Positions 20,504 through 23,778 of a DNA stretch of 23,778 bases are shown piece after piece (positions within the stretch are counted from its first letter, which is position 1; the number at the start of each line of letters is the position of its first letter). A program made the translations under genes and the position numbers. Under the pieces are notes generated by a model. It searched no databases and was not told the origin of the DNA. It saw only the letters and a list, made by a program, of their open reading frames with translations. Source of the stretch: JBGLNJ01 sp964353405 (GTDB taxonomy: Bacteria > Chloroflexota > Anaerolineae > Fen-1058); contig CAYGWJ010000186.1 in NCBI GenBank assembly GCA_964353405.1, forward strand, positions 1-23,778, read 5' to 3'.

Positions 20504-20974
20504 TTATTTGATGACGGCCCGCACCAAAAGCACCGGGCAACTCGACGCTCTCAACACACGGTCGGCCACGCTGCCATACGCCCAGCGCGCCAGCCCCGAC
20601 CGGCCATGTGTGCACATCGCAATCAGTTCGATCTTGTGCTCGGACGCATAAGAGAGGATTTCGTCAGCCGGCGACCCAAAGCGCACGACGCAACGTGCAC
20701 TGGCCCCAGCCTGCTCCAGGTCGCGCGAGATGCCGAGCAGATAGTTCGTCAACTCGGTCTCGATGCGCTTGCGCTCAACATCCTCATCGGCCAACTGCTC
20801 GCGATAGACATACAATGGGTAGAGCATCACCGACGCCGCCACATTGTCAATCACGGGCGCAACCGACAACAGGTGGATCTCCGCGCCCTGACACCCGATG
20901 AGCGCCTTGACGTGGAGCAGTACCTGCTCAGCCAGTTGCGAGCCATCGAGCGGGATGAGAATGCGTCGCTTCAT
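20504..20974 (-). CDS. Universal stress protein (UspA family)
   Basis: A 156-residue single-domain Usp. The N-terminal strand RRILIPLDGSQLAEQVL and the C-terminal ATP-binding motif THGRSGLARWAYGSVADRVL (G-2x-G-9x-G-S type) are present, so it belongs to the nucleotide-binding subgroup. I choose the ATG at 20974, with GAGGG five bases upstream, over the ATG at 21004, which adds ten residues the family lacks. It heads the Usp, Ald-like and CoA-transferase gene group. Role probably in energy stress or anaerobic adaptation, unspecific. Confidence 0.92.
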   Translation of the reverse strand: MKRRILIPLDGSQLAEQVLLHVKALIGCQGAEIHLLSVAPVIDNVAASVMLYPLYVYREQLADEDVERKRIETELTNYLLGISRDLEQAGASARCVVRFGSPADEILSYASEHKIELIAMCTHGRSGLARWAYGSVADRVLRASSCPVLLVRAVIK

Positions 20975-21134
20975 CTCTGCCCTCTTTCTACCGTCCTTCA
21001 TCATACTCTGCCGCCGTCAAGGCCCGGCAGTGGCAAATGTCGCCTTTTTCGACAGATAATCATCACTACGGGTAATGCAAGTCCAATCTTGTTCATGGCC
21101 GCGCCTCGATCAATATTCTACACCTGGAACACAA

Positions 21135-21155
21135 GGGCGCTCAAGCAGAGCGCCC
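21135..21155 (-). terminator. Hairpin downstream of the 2-oxoacid oxidoreductase operon
   Basis: GGGCGCT and AGCGCCC form a perfect 7-bp stem with a 7-base loop, followed on the minus strand by TTGTGTT. It lies about 45 bases after the gamma-subunit stop and marks the probable operon end. The rest of the 21005-21200 spacer shows nothing further that I can support. Confidence 0.65.
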
Positions 21156-21200
21156 CGACATACATCATAATTCAGATGGGCCACACGCGCATCGAACAAA

Positions 21201-21752
21201 TCACTCAAGTTGGGCGCGTGCGACCTCAGCACCTTTCCAAAGCGCCTGCTTGTTGCTGTCCAGCAGCTTGCGAGCCTTGGCCGGCAAGTGCTCGTCCAGC
21301 GCCTTGCTCACCGAGTCCAGTGACACAGCCTTGATCGTCTCCAGGAGCGCGCCGAGCAAGACGACGTTCGCCATCTTGGCGCTGCCCACTTCCGTCGCCA
21401 GGTCATTCGCTGGGACTTGAATTACGGTGATGTCTTTACGTGAGGCAGGCTTGACGATGAGAGAACGGTTAATGACAAGCACGCCAGCGGGCTTGAGGAG
21501 CGGTTCGTACTTGTCCATCGAGGGATTGTTGAGCACCACCGCGGCCGAAGGATGCCGGATAATGGGCGCACCGATCTCCTCGTCGGACACGATGACAATA
21601 CAGTGCGCCGTGCCGCCGCGCATCTCAGGGCCATAGGACGGAATCCATGTGACGTGCTTGTCTTCTTCCAGCGCCGCGTAGGCCAGCAGTTGCCCGGCAA
21701 ACAACGCCCCCTGCCCGCCAAAGCCAGAGAAAATGATTTCGTGTTGTTGCAT
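21201..21752 (-). CDS. korC: 2-oxoacid:ferredoxin oxidoreductase gamma subunit
   Basis: A 183-residue gamma subunit (POR gamma domain). FSGFGGQGALFAGQLLAYAA and PSYGPEMRGGTAHCIVIVS are the family's signature sequences. It completes the oxidoreductase started by the alpha and beta subunits upstream. The symbol follows the Kor/Vor type; whether 2-oxoglutarate, branched-chain 2-oxoacids or both are used cannot be decided. It is separated from the beta gene by 47 bases and is the last gene of the operon. A hairpin follows. Confidence 0.9.
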   Translation of the reverse strand: MQQHEIIFSGFGGQGALFAGQLLAYAALEEDKHVTWIPSYGPEMRGGTAHCIVIVSDEEIGAPIIRHPSAAVVLNNPSMDKYEPLLKPAGVLVINRSLIVKPASRKDITVIQVPANDLATEVGSAKMANVVLLGALLETIKAVSLDSVSKALDEHLPAKARKLLDSNKQALWKGAEVARAQLE

Positions 21753-21799
21753 GTGAGCTGCCTTGTCTCCGTAGGGGAGAGGCGTGCCACACCCCTACA

Positions 21800-22582
21800 C
21801 TAATGGGCCACGAGTGGCTTGACCGCCTCGTGCACCTTGTAATCGCCAAGCGGATAGTAAGGCACCATTTTTTCTTCGATGAACTTTAATGCGTCGCCGG
21901 CCGGGATGCCCCAGTTGGTCGGGCAGGTCGAAAGAATCTCGACCATCGAAAAGCCCATGCCCTGCATCTGCACCTTGAATGCCGTCATGAGCGCCTTTTT
22001 GGTCTTGCGGATGTTGGCAACATCGTGAACGCTGCGGCGCACGATATAAGCTGCGCCGGAGGTCGTCGCCAACAACTCGGACATGCGCAGTGGATAACCT
22101 GCCAGTTCCACATCGCGGCCCTTGGGCGACGAAGTCGTGACCATGCCCGGCAGCGTCGTGGGCGCCATCTGCCCGCCCGTCATGCCATAGACGGCGTTGT
22201 TGACAAAGACAACGGTGATGTTTTCGCCGCGCGCGGCAACGTGCACCGTCTCACCCGTGCCGATGGCGGCCAGGTCGCCATCGCCCTGATAGGTGAACAC
22301 GACTTTGTCGGGCTGGACGCGCTTGATACCCGTCGCCACGGCCGTCGCGCGGCCATGCGGCGACTCGACAAAGTCCAGCTCGAAATAGTTGTACGCAAAC
22401 ACCGCGCAACCCACCGGCGCGACGCCGATCGTCTTGCCCGCCACGTCAAGCTCGTCAATCACTTCGGCCACCAAACGATGAATGATGCCGTGCGTGCAGC
22501 CCGGGCAATAGTGTGTCACCGTCTGCCCCAACGGCGCGGGGCGCTTGAAGACAACTTCTTCTCGAACCATCTGCGCGCTCAT
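21800..22582 (-). CDS. korB: 2-oxoacid:ferredoxin oxidoreductase beta subunit (TPP-binding)
   Basis: A 260-residue thiamine-diphosphate subunit. The TPP motif starts at GDGD (100-103) and ends at FVNNAVYGMTGGQMAPTT (Asn128-Asn129 region). N-terminal CPGC and Cys59 (APVGCA) are the usual 4Fe-4S ligands. The ATG at 22582 has GGGGGAGGTG directly upstream. It decarboxylates a 2-oxoacid and forms acyl-CoA while reducing ferredoxin, together with alpha, gamma and delta. Confidence 0.92.
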   Translation of the reverse strand: MSAQMVREEVVFKRPAPLGQTVTHYCPGCTHGIIHRLVAEVIDELDVAGKTIGVAPVGCAVFAYNYFELDFVESPHGRATAVATGIKRVQPDKVVFTYQGDGDLAAIGTGETVHVAARGENITVVFVNNAVYGMTGGQMAPTTLPGMVTTSSPKGRDVELAGYPLRMSELLATTSGAAYIVRRSVHDVANIRKTKKALMTAFKVQMQGMGFSMVEILSTCPTNWGIPAGDALKFIEEKMVPYYPLGDYKVHEAVKPLVAH

Positions 22583-22612
22583 CTCACCTCCCCCAATTCA
22601 TCTGCAGATACG

Positions 22613-23701
22613 CTATGCCGCAACCATCTCAACCGGTTCCGCTGTGATCAGCTCGTCGTTCATCTCGCCGATCACCTTCAACACTTCGTCGGGCAGCGGA
22701 ACGATGCCCCCCATCCGTCCGTAGAACTGCACGGGGCAGCGACCCTCGACGTACAGCCGCACATCTTCCACCATCTGACCCGCGCTCATCTCCACGGTCA
22801 AGATGCCGTGCACCTGATCGGCCAGTTCAGCGATGCGTTCGCTGGGGAACGGCCACAGCGTGATGGGCCGCAGCAGACCGACCTTGATGCCTTCAGCGCG
22901 AGCTTGCTTCATCGCCGTATAGCACACGCGGCCCATCGTCCCATAGGCCACAAGCAGCAAGTCGGCGTCCTCAGTCAGATATTCTTTCCAGCGCACTTCG
23001 TTCTTGCGTATCTCGGCCAGCTTGGCCTGCAAGCGCAGGTTTAGCTTTTCCATCTGCTCGGGGTCGAGGTAGATCGAAGTGATAATGTTCTTGGGACGGT
23101 GGTCCGCGCCAGTGAGCGCCCAACCGGGCCGCTCTTTCCTGACGAGCTGCAACGGCGGAAGTTCAGCCGGTTCCATCATCTGGCCCAAAGCGCCGTCGCT
23201 CACAACGTAGACGAGCGTGCGATACTTGTCCGCCAGGTCGAACGCCAATACGGTCAGATCCACCGATTCTTGCACGGTGGAGGGGGCAAGGCAAATCGCC
23301 TTGAAATCACCGTGCCCGCCGAACTTTACAAGTTGGTTATAGTCACCTTGCGAAGGCTGAATGTTGCCCAGCCCCGGCCCTACGCGCATGACGTCCACCA
23401 TCACGGCCGGGACTTCGGAGCCGGCGATGTAGCTGAGGCCCTCTTGCATCAAGCTCACGCCGGGGCTGGATGAGCTCGTCATCACACGCGCGCCGGTGCA
23501 GGCCGCGCCATAGACCATGTTGATCGCCGCCAGCTCGGACTCGGCCTGGATGAAGGCGCGCCCCAGTTCCGGCATCCGGCGAGACATGTATTCCAGCAAC
23601 TCGGTCTGCGGCGTGATGGGATAGCCAAAGTAGCACTGGCATCCTGCCCTGATGGCAGCTTCGCCGATGGCGCTGTTACCGTTCATTAATACCTTAGTCA
23701 C
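22613..23701 (-). CDS. korA: 2-oxoacid:ferredoxin oxidoreductase alpha subunit
   Basis: A 362-residue alpha subunit of the KorA/VorB type, with the pyrimidine-binding segment CQCYFGYPITPQTELLEYM, the block AACTGARVMTSSSSPGVSLM and a C-terminal transketolase-like domain (LLVAYGTMGRVCYTAMKQA). It is too short for pyruvate oxidoreductases that carry all domains in one chain. The GTG start at 23701 has GAGG six bases upstream; an ATG at 23686 is the alternative. Its beginning overlaps the stop of the delta gene (GTGACTAA). I use the Kor symbol; VorB fits equally well. Confidence 0.9.
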   Translation of the reverse strand: MTKVLMNGNSAIGEAAIRAGCQCYFGYPITPQTELLEYMSRRMPELGRAFIQAESELAAINMVYGAACTGARVMTSSSSPGVSLMQEGLSYIAGSEVPAVMVDVMRVGPGLGNIQPSQGDYNQLVKFGGHGDFKAICLAPSTVQESVDLTVLAFDLADKYRTLVYVVSDGALGQMMEPAELPPLQLVRKERPGWALTGADHRPKNIITSIYLDPEQMEKLNLRLQAKLAEIRKNEVRWKEYLTEDADLLLVAYGTMGRVCYTAMKQARAEGIKVGLLRPITLWPFPSERIAELADQVHGILTVEMSAGQMVEDVRLYVEGRCPVQFYGRMGGIVPLPDEVLKVIGEMNDELITAEPVEMVAA

Positions 23702-23778
23702 GGTATACCTCTATGGCCACTTCGGGGCACACCAGAGCACAGGTGGCACAGCCAGTACAATCGCCGCGGCTATTGAAT
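23694..23778 (-). CDS. korD: 4Fe-4S ferredoxin (delta) subunit of the oxidoreductase, C-terminal part
   Basis: The last 27 codons of a ferredoxin-type subunit are in the window: SRGDCTGCATCALVCPEVAI contains C-x2-C-x2-C-x3-C-P, a full 4Fe-4S ligand set, and the gene ends at TAA 23694-23696. The rest lies beyond the right edge. The stop is overlapped by the alpha-subunit start, so it is the preceding gene of the same operon. Confidence 0.85.
   Translation of the reverse strand, partial: FNSRGDCTGCATCALVCPEVAIEVYRD

Noticed and set aside
1..23778. Recoding of TGA as Trp because of three in-frame TGAs
   Set aside because: TGA is the normal stop of many intact genes here (for example at 12411, 6556, 5561, 14482) and is fixed in ATGA/GTGA overlaps; the three interrupted frames are in decaying genes.
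1..23778. tRNA or rRNA genes
   Set aside because: I saw no cloverleaf-like or rRNA-like segment by eye in the gaps; a covariance-model search would be decisive.

Overview
The window looks like part of a chromosome (or metagenome contig) from an anaerobic or microaerophilic bacterium, most likely a Chloroflexota/Anaerolineae-type organism. That assignment is an inference from the gene families, the many toxin-antitoxin-like modules and the dispersed intergenic repeats; there is no rRNA or phylogenetic marker to prove it. Every gene I can support lies on the minus strand, so transcription runs from high to low coordinates.

From right to left: (i) 23778-21201 is a 2-oxoacid:ferredoxin oxidoreductase operon in the order delta (partial, cut by the window edge), alpha, beta, gamma. 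(ii) 20974-18055 holds a universal stress protein, an alanine-dehydrogenase-family protein that lacks two expected catalytic residues, and a 4-hydroxybutyrate/acetyl-CoA-type CoA-transferase, followed by tandem terminator hairpins. (iii) 17899-17412 is a DUF4258/DUF2283 pair, probably a small toxin-antitoxin. (iv) 17264-14482 is fur followed by a FeoA-FeoB fusion, with a candidate promoter and Fur box in front; it is trailed by the wreck of a second feo locus (14448-13733). (v) 13439-8997 is a complete group 3b cytosolic NAD(P)-linked [NiFe] hydrogenase, in the order beta (Fe-S), gamma (FAD/NAD(P)), delta (small), alpha (large), followed by its maturation protease. (vi) 8954-5026 continues the same direction with a CheY-like response regulator, a membrane GAF histidine kinase, a NuoE/HndA-like and an HndB-like [2Fe-2S] protein, and a rubrerythrin-like protein. 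(vii) 4943-3604 is a hotdog thioesterase and a QueG-like 4Fe-4S protein. (viii) 3543-1 is an accessory island of toxin-antitoxin modules in several states of decay: MNT/HEPN, a small protein/nucleotidyltransferase pair, HicBA with a fused antitoxin, and a PLD-type nuclease.

Metabolically, regions (i), (ii) and (v) fit an amino-acid or 2-oxoacid fermenter: the oxidoreductase would make acyl-CoA and reduced ferredoxin, the CoA-transferase would handle acyl-CoA, and the 3b hydrogenase would balance NADPH against H2. The Fur/Feo block supplies iron for these Fe-S enzymes. The pathway links are inference from neighbourhood.

The most unusual part is the left 3.6 kb. A small protein family of about 110 residues beginning MKDW occurs three times, each copy sitting directly at the 3' end of a different toxin-antitoxin-type module. 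One copy looks intact, one is truncated, and one has lost its start. Other points worth a second look are a palindromic repeat that supplies the stop codon of the hydrogenase large subunit and codes a repetitive leader on its protease, a NuoE/HndB pair with no NuoF, and the decayed second feo locus.
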